Assembly (NCBI GenBank): GCA_948146395.1
Contig: OX411548.1
Coordinates: forward strand, 65,243,020-65,307,019
Length of the DNA: 64,000 nucleotides
Direction: 5' to 3'
Source: Fragum whitleyi
Lineage: Eukaryota; Mollusca; Bivalvia; Cardiida; Cardiidae
The notes beneath the pieces were generated by a model. That model was given only the letters and a program-made list of their open reading frames with translations, was not told where the DNA came from and did not search any database. Below, piece after piece: positions 11,691 through 23,317 of the stretch (the first letter of the stretch is position 1; every line of letters begins with the position of its first letter). The position numbers were made by a program, and so were the translations under genes.

Positions 11691-13053
11691 TGGGGCATTT
11701 ACACATAGCAATCGGTGATAGATCGGTTGTTCGTTTTTATCCAGGTAAGGACGGAACCGACGAAAACCGATATACAGCCGACGTCTCTGATTGGCAGACG
11801 ATTTGCCACTCACCACAAACTATTTGGAAAAGGTGAAAACTAACCAATCAGGATTTTTAAACTGTTTAAAATTCTCGATCGGTGAAAATTTCAAATGAAT
11901 AAGCGATTGACAGGCTATTTATAACCGATATCACCGATCGGTCAGTGATAAGCAACCGATTAATAAATATCTATTAGCTATGGGAAAAGATGAGGTATTT
12001 TCCAGCCGGGAATCCATTCTTGGTAAAACTTTCAAACGAAACAGTCACAGATCATAAAATCAGGCAAAGGAACATATTTTCTTATGAAAATTCTGACAAT
12101 TTAAAGTCAAACTATTGCGGCGTTCATGAGAAAATGATATTTTCTATTCAGTTAAGTGGAAATGAAGCATTTGATAGGGAACATTTTTTTCATGAACATC
12201 TCTGTACTTTGTCTCAAAAATTTTCATACAATAATATGTACATTCAGATTAAAAGTAAAACTTGTAACTGAAAATTATTACATGTCCTTTTGGTGTCTTA
12301 GATTTCAAAATGGCGCATTATGGGGATTCTACCTCAGATAGTTTTGGAACGCACTGGTGTCACCCTCTCTGAGTTCCGTTAGGGTAGTGTTTTATTGCCA
12401 AACTAAAGTTTTCTTTTTGGCGTAAGCCAAGTAGCTCGTCCACCATCTTCTTTGTCTCCTACAGCGGTGACCATTTCCGCCTCGGGGGCCCAAGTGAATG
12501 CCATGTCCTAGGTTTAAGAGAGCTTGCTGTTGCAGCAATAGGCCAAACTGCTGGACTGCCCTTCAAGCATCCATTATATCATACACTGAACTAAAATTTA
12601 TCGGCTTTTAACGCTTATATATAATTTTAATAAATAAACCGACGGCAGTCTGCTGAACAACGATTTGCAAGCTAATCATCACCTACATCACAGATCGTTG
12701 ACGGGTGAATACATACGGATCACCGGTTGTATCCGATGGAAAGCAATAGACCTCTGGTCGAACACCGATCAATCACCGACTGCTCGATTGACAACCGTTT
12801 TAACAGCGACGACAGCCGATGGTAAATTAAGCAAATAAGCTATCATCACCGACCAAGCTCCTACTGGCCAGCTATTTGTCGCCTATTGACAACCGATCTA
12901 CTTAGTATTTTAACAATCAATAAGCTATTTATCGCCGATACCCTGTTACACATAAAGTCTGAAATGCTGAAACCGATGACAACCGATCATATGAGAGAAA
13001 TAATTCACCGATTGAGGACCAATCTAAGTCTCATCGTATGTGTAACTGCCCCA
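11691..13053. mobile_element. 1.36-kb TIR element rich in ACCGAT motifs
   Basis: The left end TGGGGCATTTACACATAGC and the complement of the right end CGTATGTGTAACTGCCCCA match. Both halves contain many ACCGAT/ATCGGT motifs in opposite orientation, giving a loose long inverted repeat. It is nested inside the 5.15-kb element. The central 12.35-12.6 kb is less repetitive and of different composition. No transposase is recognisable. Confidence 0.6.
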
Positions 13054-13899
13054 ATAGGCTTTATCATGTGAACTCATTCATATCATGGCAAAAGGATGAC
13101 TTAAAAAGTACAGCCTGTTTAAGAAATATTTGGTCCATAGTTATTTGGTAGTAATGTATGCAGAATATCAAGTGAGGAAACAATTTTCAAATATTTTGCA
13201 AACATTCATCCTGAACTTAAGCTGCTCTCCCAACACTAAGGACCATTTTTTAGATTATGGTGATTCCTATGTAGAGTATTTGATTGGAAACAAGGTCATC
13301 AAAGAGAATGTGAACCTCAAAGACATTTATCAAAATTAATATGTGTTCAAAAACGAAAAGATTTAAATTTCCAACATTGGTGGCTAAGCTGCTTTAACTG
13401 ATTAGCATCTTTCCGTCACTTATTATGTACTGTAGATACATTTATTCCAAAATAGAATTCCGATCATGCTCTATATTAATGAATGTAGACTTGAACAAGC
13501 AACACAATATTGTCATAATTGACTAAATGACATAGATGTATTTTACATATAAAGGAGGTGTTTTTGTTATTTTGGAGAAAAAATTCCTAGATTCCTTTAT
13601 TCATTCCTGTTTTACATCTGCAGGTTTGTACAGATTTCCTTCTTTTCCCAATCCAAGTTGTAACAAGAGCCTCTCTTGACAAAAGCTCTACTTGCATGAC
13701 TTTACGTGCTTGGTAGTGGAAAATTTTAAAGTGACCAAGAGGAGAATGGTGATCCTTAACAACTCACCAGACCTGCAACTCAAGCAATCATCTGTAGGGA
13801 TCTCTTAAATCTGTATTTTGAGAAAGTCTATTAGATTGACAAGATTTTATTGTAGATTTGGTTCATTAACCTTTTTGGTGTGCACATTCTTTATTTATC

Positions 13900-14690
13900 A
13901 TAAATATTAATACTCTGGCCCAGAATTTCCCCTAAATCAAAAGGGGTCTTTCTCATGATAAGCATTTCTCATTGATAAGATTTCCAGCATGTTTGAAAAG
14001 ACCATACATAAATTATGTACATCTAGCTAATGAAAACAAGTATACAACCATTAAGACCCCTTTTCCCATGACACAAGTGGGAATACCACCAAAATCAATA
14101 GAAATCTTTATCATCAGACAAATAGTTTGAGCCAAAATTGTTAAAATTATAACATAGAAATTATCATTAAGGTCCATTTTCTCGTGACATAGGTTAAAAT
14201 GTCACCTTAATCAGAAGGGATCAATTTGTTCCTTTTGACCAGACAAAGATCCTCAGCAAGAGTGGTAATTAATGATCCATCTAGAATGGTGTAAAAGATT
14301 GTTGTCATCAAGGCCTCATTTCCTTTGGCCCAAGTTGAAATGCCACTGAATCAAATACAGATCTTCCCTATAACCAGAGAAACCAGCAAGTTTGAAAAAG
14401 ATTTTGTAAAAATTTTGAACATAAGATTGGTTAAAAAGGAAATAATCATTAAGGCCCCTTTACCCTTTGTATAAGCGAGAATGCTACCAAAGTCATAAGG
14501 GTCTTCCTTTTGACCCAGAAAAAGGAAGACCAAGCAAACATACTCAACAAGTTTGAGAGAGATTGAGTTAAAATTGTGACCTTTAGAGTGGTAACAAGGA
14601 AACTTGACGCCAGACAATGTATGATGCTTTCTGGACGCAGACATTCAAGTGTTACCTTGATCATTATATGCTCAGGTGAGCTAAAAAGGG
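13900..14690. repeat. Degenerate ~140-bp tandem repeat ending at a CTCAGGTGAGCT motif
   Basis: The phrase CATTAAGGCCCCTTTTCCC..AAGTGGGAATGCCACCAAAATCA..CAGCAAGTTTGA recurs at about 14.05, 14.16, 14.31 and 14.45 kb with spacing 116-143 bp. It ends at TGCTCAGGTGAGCTAAAAA. The related TTTTTAGCTCACCTGAGCA occurs at 21.40 kb. The two ~97-codon ORFs read across it have no recognisable domain. Confidence 0.5.
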
Positions 14691-15700
14691 ACATTATTCT
14701 TGCCATAACTAGACTGTTGCAAAGTTGGCTAATACCCTCTTTCAAGTGATTGTCAATAATGAAAAGCCATTTTCTATCAAAGGGCCATTACTTTGTTAAA
14801 AATCAATGTATTGTATCAAAAATTTCACTTGTACATCTCTACTTGATGCTGATCACATTGTGTAAAGTCTGAATGAAAACCACTCAATAGTTGATAAGAA
14901 ATTGAGCGGACACAAAAAAGCTACAGACGGACTGACCGACCAATGGACAGGCTGACTCCTATATATCCCCCAAACATAGTTTAGGGGGTTAAGATATACA
15001 ACTTAACAAGTTCTAGAATTAAACTTCTTCGTAGAATAGACTTTTCAAAATCTGATGTAGAAAAATTTGCAGAGTTTCAAACAAATATCTTTGATAATGA
15101 CTGAGATATGGCCAACTTAGAGGTTGTCTAATCACTAAACCCTACACTGACAGTATCTCAACTTTCTGTTCCAAAACTATCAAAATATAAACAGGATGAT
15201 CTAGGGCATTCCTTTTCTGCATGTAGAATGACCTAATATGACTCTTAAAAGGATTTGTCATAAGGAGCTATATTTGGTCTTCACCTTCAATTTTACCTTA
15301 AAAAATCCCTTGATTCCAAGGTGAGCAACATAAAACCCTCACAGTCCTCTTATTTAAATGTTAAGAGAATAGATTTTGCACTTCAATCTTTATTAATTAG
15401 CTTATTTCATGAAATAAATTACCAAATGTTGTTAAATTGAACAGTATGTTTATGGAAAACTGTAGCTAACTGCTTTTACGACAGTTTTCCATATTTTTTT
15501 CTATCAGATTTTCATGATTTTCAGTTGTAAAATTGTCATAAGTGAATAAACATTAAATATCAAACAAACTAATCATTTTTTCTTAAAACAGATTATTGCA
15601 ATTGAAAATTGTACATGTTCTCAATACTTTTCTGCTTAAAAAAGCATGTAAAAATTAATAATAACAAAATTGAGCAGTTTTTCCATTCTCCTGTAAAATT
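14691..15700. other. Rest of the 5.15-kb element, no gene recognised
   Basis: AT-rich sequence containing the internal TIR-like motif at 15467-15492. No coding region is supported. Confidence 0.4.
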
Positions 15701-15964
15701 TAGTGAAAGTCACTTACGACAGTTTTCCGTTCAACCCTCGATTTGAATTTAGTCAATGAATTCGCGATTTTTGTCTATCCGATTTATTTTGAATGACGTT
15801 TTCGAGAGTATATATTTTTCAATTGGTTTGAGCGTTTTTGAATGGTTTGAGTGAGTGTTTGGAATGAATGAATGGGACGCTGAGTGAACGATTAAGAATG
15901 GTTTTGATTGAGGTGAATGTCAATTTCACGATGTTATTAACTGTGCCCTTGCGTATCCAAAGCC

Positions 15965-16015
15965 TGTTTTCAATAGTTCACACGAAAAGGAACCATCTGG
16001 GAACTCCGTTAGGTC
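15965..16015. mobile_element. Fragment of CACGCGAAAAGGGACCATCTGGGAA family
   Basis: TTCACACGAAAAGGAACCATCTGGGAAC resembles the terminal repeat of the element at 33299-33560. Only one end is present. Confidence 0.45.
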
Positions 16016-16280
16016 AATATTTTAAAGAGATTGAGTTCGATTAAGGTCAAACAGAAGCCGCTTTTCGAAGAAATAGATTTACAGAAAGGTTGATTTATCA
16101 TTCTAGCTTCAGGACCCGATGTTATAAAACTTTTCTCAGGCTCAAATGAAAATTTTTAATTTAAATAAATGTATGAAAATGAAAGGTAATTTTTTTAAGC
16201 TGTTATTCATAACAACTTATTAGTATTATCGTTTATGTTAATACACAAAAATGAGTATCTTAACAGAATTACGGCTTTAA

Positions 16281-16433
16281 GAAATAGGAAGCTTTTTCAT
16301 CCTGACCAAAATTTACAATATAGGATTACCTCCCATTAATTTCACTCAAAACTCGCTCCACACACTCATTTAATTTCATTCCTAAATCATTCCCAAATCA
16401 TTCATCTTGTCAGTTTCACGATGTTGTTTACTG
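16281..16433 (-). mobile_element. MITE-A copy 9, right half
   Basis: GAAATAGGAAGCTTTTTCATCC..GGATTACCTCCCATTAA..TTTCACGATGTTGTTTACTG-TA is the distal third of a reverse MITE-A. Confidence 0.75.
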
Positions 16434-16438
16434 TAATG

Positions 16439-16584
16439 CATATCGCTCATTTTGTTCATCCTGAACAAAATTGGCGATATTGGATTACCATCCTTAAATT
16501 TTACTCACCCCTCTCACTCATTCAATTTCATTCCGAAATCCGTTTAAATTCATTCACTTGTCAGTTTCGCGATGTTATTTACTG
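16439..16584 (-). mobile_element. MITE-A copy 10, right half
   Basis: CATATCGCTCATTTTGTTCA..GGATTACCATCC..TTTCGCGATGTTATTTACTG-TA repeats the same part of the element directly after copy 9. The two truncated copies are head to tail. Confidence 0.75.
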
Positions 16585-16586
16585 TA

Positions 16587-17455
16587 TTCATCTACGCAAT
16601 TCCAACGTGTTCCGTTATTTGCGTGATTGGGTTTGATTACTATTTACTTTCTTTTTTATGAAAAAAAATCATTCCTTGTATCTTTAGCTTTGAAAAAAGA
16701 GAAGTCTATCTCTGTGCTTATTTGTCCTCTTGCCAAGAAGAATGTGTTCCAAGTCTTAATGAACTTCCTGGAACAGCTCGTGATTACTCTTATATCGGGA
16801 ATACTTTTATTCGGCAAAACTGTTAATGGAATAACTTCAAAGTGCATACGCAGGATTACAGAAGAATAACTTGCGCTCGATCATCTTATTGTTTTGTTAT
16901 CAATGCATAGACAATAACAAATTATCACTTAAATGGAATGTTTTGATCAGAAATTATAGTATATTTTTCAATTTTTCGTCTGGTCAACCAAAGAAATACT
17001 TTTGACGCTTTGGTCGTATACCAAGAAGCATTATCTCTCAATACATTCGTACCCCAATCTTTTCCGAGGCAGGTAGTTGATCTGACTAAAAAAAAGAAAA
17101 AGAAGAAATGATTTTATCTGTACAATAATTGCTTAACTGCTTAAAATTTAATTCCATTTTTCAAACTCGCAATTTAGTTTCATAAATTGAACTTTGTCAC
17201 AATAATAAATGATAATTAATGATAACGAATTTATTTGAAAAGGCTTCATATTTGGTTTCCCTATCTTCCACATTGGCCTCAGAATGAAGAACGTCAACCC
17301 GTGGACAAAACGTCTACTTGTAAAGGTTCGAACTCAACATCAGGTTTCTTTCGTTTTTTAGTTCTTTGTGCAATGTACAAATGAGAATGCCTAAGAGATT
17401 TGAAAATTCGACAAGACTAGGCTCAATTTATAATCTATGCTTACTACTAACGAAT
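16587..17455. other. Intergenic DNA, no clear feature
   Basis: GGTTCGAACTC at about 17322 resembles a tRNA B box, but no complete tRNA fold is visible. An 80-codon ORF (16627-16869) has no recognisable domain. Confidence 0.4.
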
Positions 17456-17458
17456 ATA

Positions 17459-18233
17459 CAGTAAAACTTGTTTTGAGCGACCACTGAAGGGACAACCAAA
17501 AACCGGCCGTTAAAGAAAATACCGTTTTAAACACGTTTTGTTGTTTACAAATAAGAAACATACTTTTTGATGGAATATTCATTTTATTGCGAAATTCCCA
17601 ATAATTCTATGTTGTTTACTGTTAACAACATCGTGAAATTGACAAGTTGAACGATTTTGAAATGATTTCGGAATGATGTTGAATGAGTGAGAGGAGCGAG
17701 TTTTGAGTGAAATTGAAGGGAGGTAATCCCATATTACTAATTTTGTTCATGATGAACAAAATTAGCGATATTTATTACCTCCCTTTAATAAAATATGATT
17801 AAAAAGTCTTTGAATAGCTTCCCATTTCTTCAAGAACCAATCAGACGCTTAAACTTTCAATTATGTCAGTGAAATTGTGATTTGGTTCGTGCTCTATTCA
17901 TTTTGAAGGTAGTTTTTAGTCTTATATTTTTTGGTTATTTTGAGCGTTTTTGAATGGTACGAGTGAGTGTTTGGAATGAATGAATGGAGCGCTGAGTGAA
18001 CGATTTAGAATGGTTTTGATTGGGATGAATGTCAATTTCACGATGTAATTAACTGTACACTCAATAGAATCGTATAGAGACGAGAATCTTAACAAAACAG
18101 AATTCATTTTCAAAATGTTTAGACCAACCATACCTACTTTTCGAGATACTTTGATTCAAAGAAGGCGATTTTGAAAACAGTCGCTTAATAAATATGGTCG
18201 CTTAATAGACGTGGTCGCTCGAGCCAGACTTAC
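17459..18233. mobile_element. Pogo/Tigger-like MITE interrupted by MITE-A copy 11
   Basis: TA-CAGTAAAACTTGTTTTGAGCGACCACTG opens it; the far end GTCGCTTAATAGACGTGGTCGCTCGAGCC..ACTTACT is its imperfect complement. Removing MITE-A (17619-18055) leaves about 340 bp, close to the 333-bp relative at 8871-9203. Confidence 0.6.
17619..18055 (+). mobile_element. MITE-A copy 11, full length (437 bp)
   Basis: TA-CTGTTAACAACATCGTGAAA..TTTCACGATGTAATTAACTG-TA. It has intact GGGAGGTAAT/ATTACCTCCC motifs around the palindromic core, and is one of the best preserved copies. Confidence 0.9.
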
Positions 18234-18950
18234 TTAACTAATAACGTGTGAAATAGAGTTAAAGTTGTATTATTTATCAACCTTCGAACAAAAAAAAATC
18301 GAACGAAGTAACACACGAACGAGTGTGCGATCGAACGATGTTACAAAGCTAGGAATGAATAAATCACTATTAACTAGCTAAATAATTCACTCACAGGGTC
18401 TAAAGTGAGAAAATTAGACGTTAAAGATTCCTCGAAACTCATGACATTTTTGCTATTTGATCTATAATTGAAAATAGATTATAGACGATATGAATTTTCA
18501 TCGTCTAGAAGGAAAGTCAGCATTTATAAGAAAATATATGATCTGTTACACAAGAAAACCTGCCTCAAAAAAACAATAAAATCGACAGTAGTAACAGTCT
18601 CGTATTATAAAAAAAAATACAAAATATCTTATTTATGTAGCAAGGAAAATTGATTAACACAAGGAATTGGACGATTTGTAACTGTTAACGTAATCGTTTT
18701 CGTACAAACCGGATTTTTTATGCACTTATGAAAATTACATTGGGAAGCTAATTTTAAACAGTTTCCCTTTTTTTCAATATTCTTCAATATATTCTTCAAT
18801 ATCTTGAAGTCTTTTTTTTTTTAATTTCAACGCACATTTAGTTTCAAAATGAAATTCATTGAATTTTGATTAGTCTAACGTGGTTTGACTTGTATCATCA
18901 GTATGAGACGGCTCATAGAACGAAGTAATGTCATTTTTGCAGGTTTTCCT
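18234..18950. other. Intergenic DNA, nothing recognised
   Basis: Contains a short reiteration TTCTTCAATAT at 18.78 kb and CGAACGA/ACACACGAACGAGTGTG around 18.31 kb. No gene is supported. Confidence 0.4.
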
Positions 18951-18955
18951 GGAAA

Positions 18956-19225
18956 CAATTAACAAGATCGTGTAATTGACAAGATGAATGATTTGGAATG
19001 GTTTTGTCATAATATTGAATGACTGTGTAAGGCGATATTTGATTGAAATTAACGAGGGGAAATCCAATATAGCTTATTTTATTCAAAATGAACAACATTA
19101 TCAATATTTATTACCTCCCTTTAACCAAATATGCATACAGGTTCTATAAAAAGCTTTAAGTGTATTCACGAATCTACCACACACTTATAAGATTCATAAT
19201 GTCAGTGAAAATTCAGATTTTTTTC
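18956..19225 (+). mobile_element. MITE-A copy 12, right end missing
   Basis: CAATTAACAAGATCGTGTAATTGACAAG opens a forward copy; the core (ATAGCTTATTTTATTC..TATTTATTACCTCCC) is present. Similarity fades after ..AATGTCAGTGAAAATTCAG. Confidence 0.75.
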
Positions 19226-19712
19226 AAACAATGCCAAAAGTTCCATGGCTTTTACAATTGTAACAAATTATTCGTATCACATACATGTATCAGAAATTGC
19301 GTGAAGAGAGTTGTTTTAAAGATCCCTTGTTATATGATATGTCGTATTGAATTTCCTAACGGTAGGCGGTGTAATTCTTTATGATTATCGAAATAATAGA
19401 AATTGTGTACACTTTTTTTAAACTAAGTCTACCATTAATACACAAAAATAGACATTCTTATCCAAACTGGACTTCATCTTAAAGTACTGTCATTTGAAAG
19501 TTATCTATTTTCTTGGTATTTATTGAATCAACATTTCCCTTGTGAAGGAAAGGGCTTCCTGTCCTAATGCCCGTATAAGGTAAATGTGTGTTTTATGAGC
19601 TGCTTGCCTAAAATAAGAAAGCTAGAGGCCATGAAAGTAGGGTAATCTGATTTAGAGAATTTTATCTACGGTATGGCCTTCTCCTTTGATGGATTAGATT
19701 CAAGCTACTATT
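19226..19712. other. Intergenic DNA, nothing recognised
   Basis: No feature supported. Confidence 0.4.
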
Positions 19713-19730
19713 AGGCACAATGTACGGGTA

Positions 19731-20190
19731 CAGTTAGTTACATCTTGAGATTGACATTCATCTCGAATCAGTAAGTTACATCTTGAGATTGACATTCATC
19801 TCAAATCAGTTCTAGATCGCTCTCTTAGCGCTCCATTCACTCATTCCAAACACTCACTAAAACCATTCAAAAACGCTCAAAATGACTAAAGAATTATAAA
19901 ATCACCAACTACCTTCGAAATTGATAAAACAAGAACCAAATCGCGATTTCACTGATATGATTGAAATTTAAGCGTCTGACTGGTTCTTGAAGAAATAGGA
20001 AGCTATTTATAGAAATTTTATGCATATCTAATTAAAGGGTGGTAATTAATATCGCTAATTTTGTTCATCCTGAACAAAATTTGCGATATTGGATTACCTC
20101 CCATTAAATTCACTCAACACACTCATTCAGTTTCATTCCAAATTCATTCCAAACTCATTCATTTGATCAATTTCACGATGTTCTTAACTG
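19731..20190 (-). mobile_element. MITE-A copy 13 with 17-bp flanking direct repeat
   Basis: TA-CAGTTAGTTACATC..TTTCACGATGTTCTTAACTG. The outer ~40 bp of the left end is tandemly doubled (19731-19770 and 19771-19811). GGCACAATGTACGGGTA occurs immediately before the element (19714-19730) and again 4 bp after it (20195-20211), which is far longer than the 2-bp duplication expected for this family. Confidence 0.85.
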
Positions 20191-20251
20191 TTTTGGCACA
20201 ATGTACGGGTATCTATTTTATCTAATTACCTTTTTTTGCAATAAAGAAAAA

Positions 20252-20605
20252 CAGTTAGTCAAACTATTTAATTGACATTCAACCTTTATCAAGAGCATTC
20301 TAGATCGCTCACTTTGTCCTTCCTTCATTTATTCGAAACGCTCACTCAAAACCGCTCCAAAATAATTAAAAACAACTCGAAATCGTTCTACATTTGATTG
20401 ATCATTTCATTCCACTACAATTTTGGCTGGAATGAATCTTAAAGCGTCTGATTGGTACTTGAAGTATGTAGTTTTTTTTAATGCGGGTAATAACGAAATA
20501 TGTGATATTGAATTATCTCCCTTAAATTTCATCAATAACTCGCTCAACCAAATTTAATATCATCTCGGAATCACTCTAGTACGATTCAACTTGACAATTT
20601 CAACT
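20252..20605 (-). mobile_element. MITE-A copy 14, diverged
   Basis: CAGTTAGTCAAACTATTTAATTGACATT..CGCTCACT..GATATTGAATTATCTCCC..TTGACAATTTCAAC. It is shorter and more diverged than most copies, and its right end abuts copy 15. Confidence 0.7.
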
Positions 20606-20607
20606 TA

Positions 20608-20856
20608 CAGTTGAGAACATCGTAAAGTTGTCATGGTGAATAATTTTGGAATGATATTGAATGAGTGTGATGCGTAAGCTTTGAGTGAAATTAAAGGGTG
20701 GTAATCCAAATCCGCTTTTTTGTTCAGGGTACACAAAATTATCGATATTTATTACCTCCCTTTAGAAATATGCAAAGAAGTTCTATAAATAGCTTCTACT
20801 TCTTCAAAAACAATTCAGACGCTAACAATTTCAATCATGTAAGTGATATCGCGAAT
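20608..20856 (+). mobile_element. MITE-A copy 15, right end missing
   Basis: TA-CAGTTGAGAACATCGTAAAG opens it; the core GGTGGTAATCC..ATTACCTCCC is present. It stops after ..TTTCAATCATGTAAGTGATATCGCG. The TA at 20606-20607 is shared with the end of copy 14. Confidence 0.75.
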
Positions 20857-21667
20857 ACCATAGCACAAAGCGGACAAACTGGGCAGAATTATTATCTTAA
20901 TTAAATCTCGAACAAGTTTGAAATTGGGTCAAGTGGGGTCAACAACTAGGCCACAGGGTAAAATCTTACAAAAACCTTGAGGAGACTCTAGAGGCTATAA
21001 TGTTAGCCCAATCAACCTGAAAATTAGTAAATTAAAGGTACACTCTACGAATTATATCTGTCTAATTTTAACAATTTCCTAATGGAGTCGGACTACCTTA
21101 AAACACTAAATTATTATTTTCTCTTTAACAGATTTTAAATTTGCTTCATAAATGTCACATCAAGGGTAAGCTTAACGCACACACTAATCCAATCATAACG
21201 ATTTCTACTTACATCCACTTACATGCAAACACTTCATTTTCCTGGCCTTTTAATACTTGTTCACCAAGTTTTATGTTGACAAACGTCTAAAATGAGTATT
21301 TAATGCACCTCTTATGGCGCTCTTTTTTGATGTACATGTATGTTACTATTCTAAAATTCAGGCACACTATAGAGGTGTCTTTTTGTTAGGGTTTTTAGCT
21401 CACCTGAGCACTAGTCTTGAACAAGCTGTAGTTCCGATGTTTAAGTATCTCTCCGACGATTTTCTCATAGATTCATATCCTTTGAAGACGACGTATTTTG
21501 AAGATGAATGACGTTTCGATACTGGTTCAACGATCCCCCAAATGGACGATATTGAAGGTTGATATTTTATTGCAGCCAAAAGTATGGCAATGATACTGAA
21601 TGTTAAATTTCGGTATTAATGGGTGTTTGACTGATCAATCGATTAATTTGATTGATACCATTGATAT
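20857..21667. other. Intergenic DNA with one GCTCACCTGAGC motif
   Basis: TTTTTAGCTCACCTGAGCA at about 21.40 kb matches the (complementary) end motif at 14.67 kb and is a type of repeat boundary I associate with bivalve genomes. No gene is supported. Confidence 0.4.
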
Positions 21668-21799
21668 GCCCTCCGTTCAGGATCACCAAACGGTGCAAAC
21701 AGTTTTCCAATTGTAACCCGCTTTGCAGGGGCACTTGCCTGCAAAGCGGGGTACAATTGTAAAACTGTTTGCACCGTTTGATGATCCTGAACGTAGGGC
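21668..21799. repeat. PAL-B palindromic element
   Basis: GCCCTCCGTTCAGGATCACC..AAACGGTGCAAACAGTTTTCC on the left is the complement of the right arm ..GTTTGCACCGTTT..GATCCTGAACGTAGGGC. The centre is the inner hairpin CCCGCTTTGCAGG..CCTGCAAAGCGGG. Arms are about 60 bp. Confidence 0.85.
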
Positions 21800-21853
21800 T
21801 GTTTCACATCGATATCCAATTCTTTGAATACTTGAAGTTCGTGTAATATTTTT

Positions 21854-21942
21854 TAGAGGAAAAAGCTTGTTAGACTGGTACAACTGTCAACAAATTTTTG
21901 AAGTTGACTGTGGTACCAGTCTAAAAGCTTTTTTTTCCTTCT
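21854..21942. repeat. Inverted repeat, ~38-bp arms
   Basis: AAAAAGCTTGTTAGACTGGTACAACTGTCAA and TTGACTGTGGTACCAGTCTAAAAGCTTTTT pair with a few mismatches around a 12-bp loop. It is not related in sequence to PAL-B. Confidence 0.7.
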
Positions 21943-22266
21943 GTATTTGCATAATCAAATCTTCCCGTGTTAGGTATAGATAAAAAAAAATCCAATGAAC
22001 CCGTATACAAGGCAGTGGATGTGTTTAAGGAGCTGGATGCTTGAATGAAACAAACATCAAGACATAAGGAAAATGGGGTAATCCGATTAGCTTATTTTCA
22101 TCTACGATGTGACATTGCACTTAGCTGAGAATAAGTCAAAATAAAAAAAGGGACTTAAAATTAAGAAATATCTGGAAATTTATGTAGTTGTCGTATATTA
22201 TTAGCGGAGAAGAAAACAAAATATGGTATTTAAGTCTTCCCATTGTAATTTATTCAAGAAATGATG
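21943..22266. other. Intergenic DNA, nothing recognised
   Basis: No feature supported. Confidence 0.4.
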
Positions 22267-22692
22267 CCAATGCCATTGTTGTCTATGGCGAGGGTTAAGC
22301 ACACCAACATTCATTTTATTTTCCTTGATCCTTTGTACCTAAAATTAGCGGCCAATTAACATAATAATCGGGAATCTTCGGCGATTCTACGGAATAGACT
22401 TCAAGAACAATCGCGTCATTTCGCACGTGGAAGTTTAATAGTTTGAAATGTCTTACACCTACATATACATTATTATTTGTTTGAGCGCAGAGCTGCTTTC
22501 TGATGATTAACATAGGCGGCTTGGTTTTTCTTCGTATTTGTTCACGTGAATAATCAATGCAAATGCGTCTAGATTTATCACGAACAGTGCTATATTTGGT
22601 ATACTAGCGTAAAGCTTAATCCTTTTCTGGAATCCTCTTAATCTGTTAAAATGATACGTTATGATAACTAATGAGTCACATCTCCCTTGTAA

Positions 22693-22986
22693 AATTAGAA
22701 TCACCATGAAATGGACTCTCAGCCCATTCTAAACCATTCTTAATCGCTCAGTCAACGCTCAATTTATTTATTCTAAAAAAACACTCGAACCGTTCAGAAA
22801 TTATCAGAAATCATTCGAAAATGCTCCAGAATCGTTCCGGATAATTCACAACTTCATTCTGGTAAATAATACAAATCCGTCGTTGGGTTCATAAGCAGTT
22901 GTTGTTAGAGAAGCGTCACACATTTTATCTATAGAAAATAACGTAGATTTTTTTAAAGGGAAGTAATAAAATATCGATAATTTCGT
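22693..22986 (-). mobile_element. MITE-A copy 16a, cut at its palindrome centre
   Basis: AAATTAGAATCACCATGAAA..CTCAGCCCATTCTAAACC..GGGAAGTAATAAAATATCGA. It stops at ATTTCGTC where the duplication junction falls. Confidence 0.75.
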
Positions 22987-23317
22987 CAATGCCATTGTTG
23001 TCTATGGCGAGGGTTAAGCACACCAACATTCATTTTTATTTTCCTTGATCCTTTGTACCTAAAATTAGCGGCCAATTAACATAATAATCGGGAATCTTCG
23101 GCGATTCTACGGAATAGACTTCAAGAACAATCGCGTCATTTCGCACGTGGCAGTTTACATGACGTCACAAGCACCTATGTGATGTTGAGTAAAAAAAATA
23201 ATCAGCGGACGATTAAAACCCGACGTATTGTAATTTTAACAAAAAGCAATTATTAACTGTGTTCTGTTATCAATTATAATATGTCTAAAAGATCTCCATA
23301 ACAGACGATCGTGAAAC

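Larger units (their letters stand above)
10591..15740. mobile_element. 5.15-kb non-autonomous TIR element inserted in MITE-A
   Basis: The left end CGAGGGGTGAACGGAAAACT (10591-10620 in full) and the complement of the right end (15711-15740) agree at 28 of 30 positions. The 4-bp direct repeat ATTT flanks both ends (10587-10590, 15741-15744). MITE-A copies elsewhere show the empty site as ..CAATTTGAATTT... A TIR-like motif recurs internally at 15467-15492 (TTTTACGACAGTTTTCC). No ORF over about 100 codons exists and no transposase motif is seen, so it would depend on an autonomous partner. The superfamily is unresolved; Chapaev, Ginger and Sola types are among those reported to make 4-bp duplications. 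Confidence 0.75.
10353..15943 (+). mobile_element. MITE-A copy 8, split by a 5.15-kb insertion
   Basis: TA-CAGTTAACAACATCGTGAAA starts the element and ..TTTCACGATGTTATTAACTG ends it. The sequence is a normal forward MITE-A up to ..CTCACAATTT at 10590 and resumes with ATTTGAATTTAGTC at 15741. Outside the insert the copy is about 440 bp, so it is essentially complete. Confidence 0.85.
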
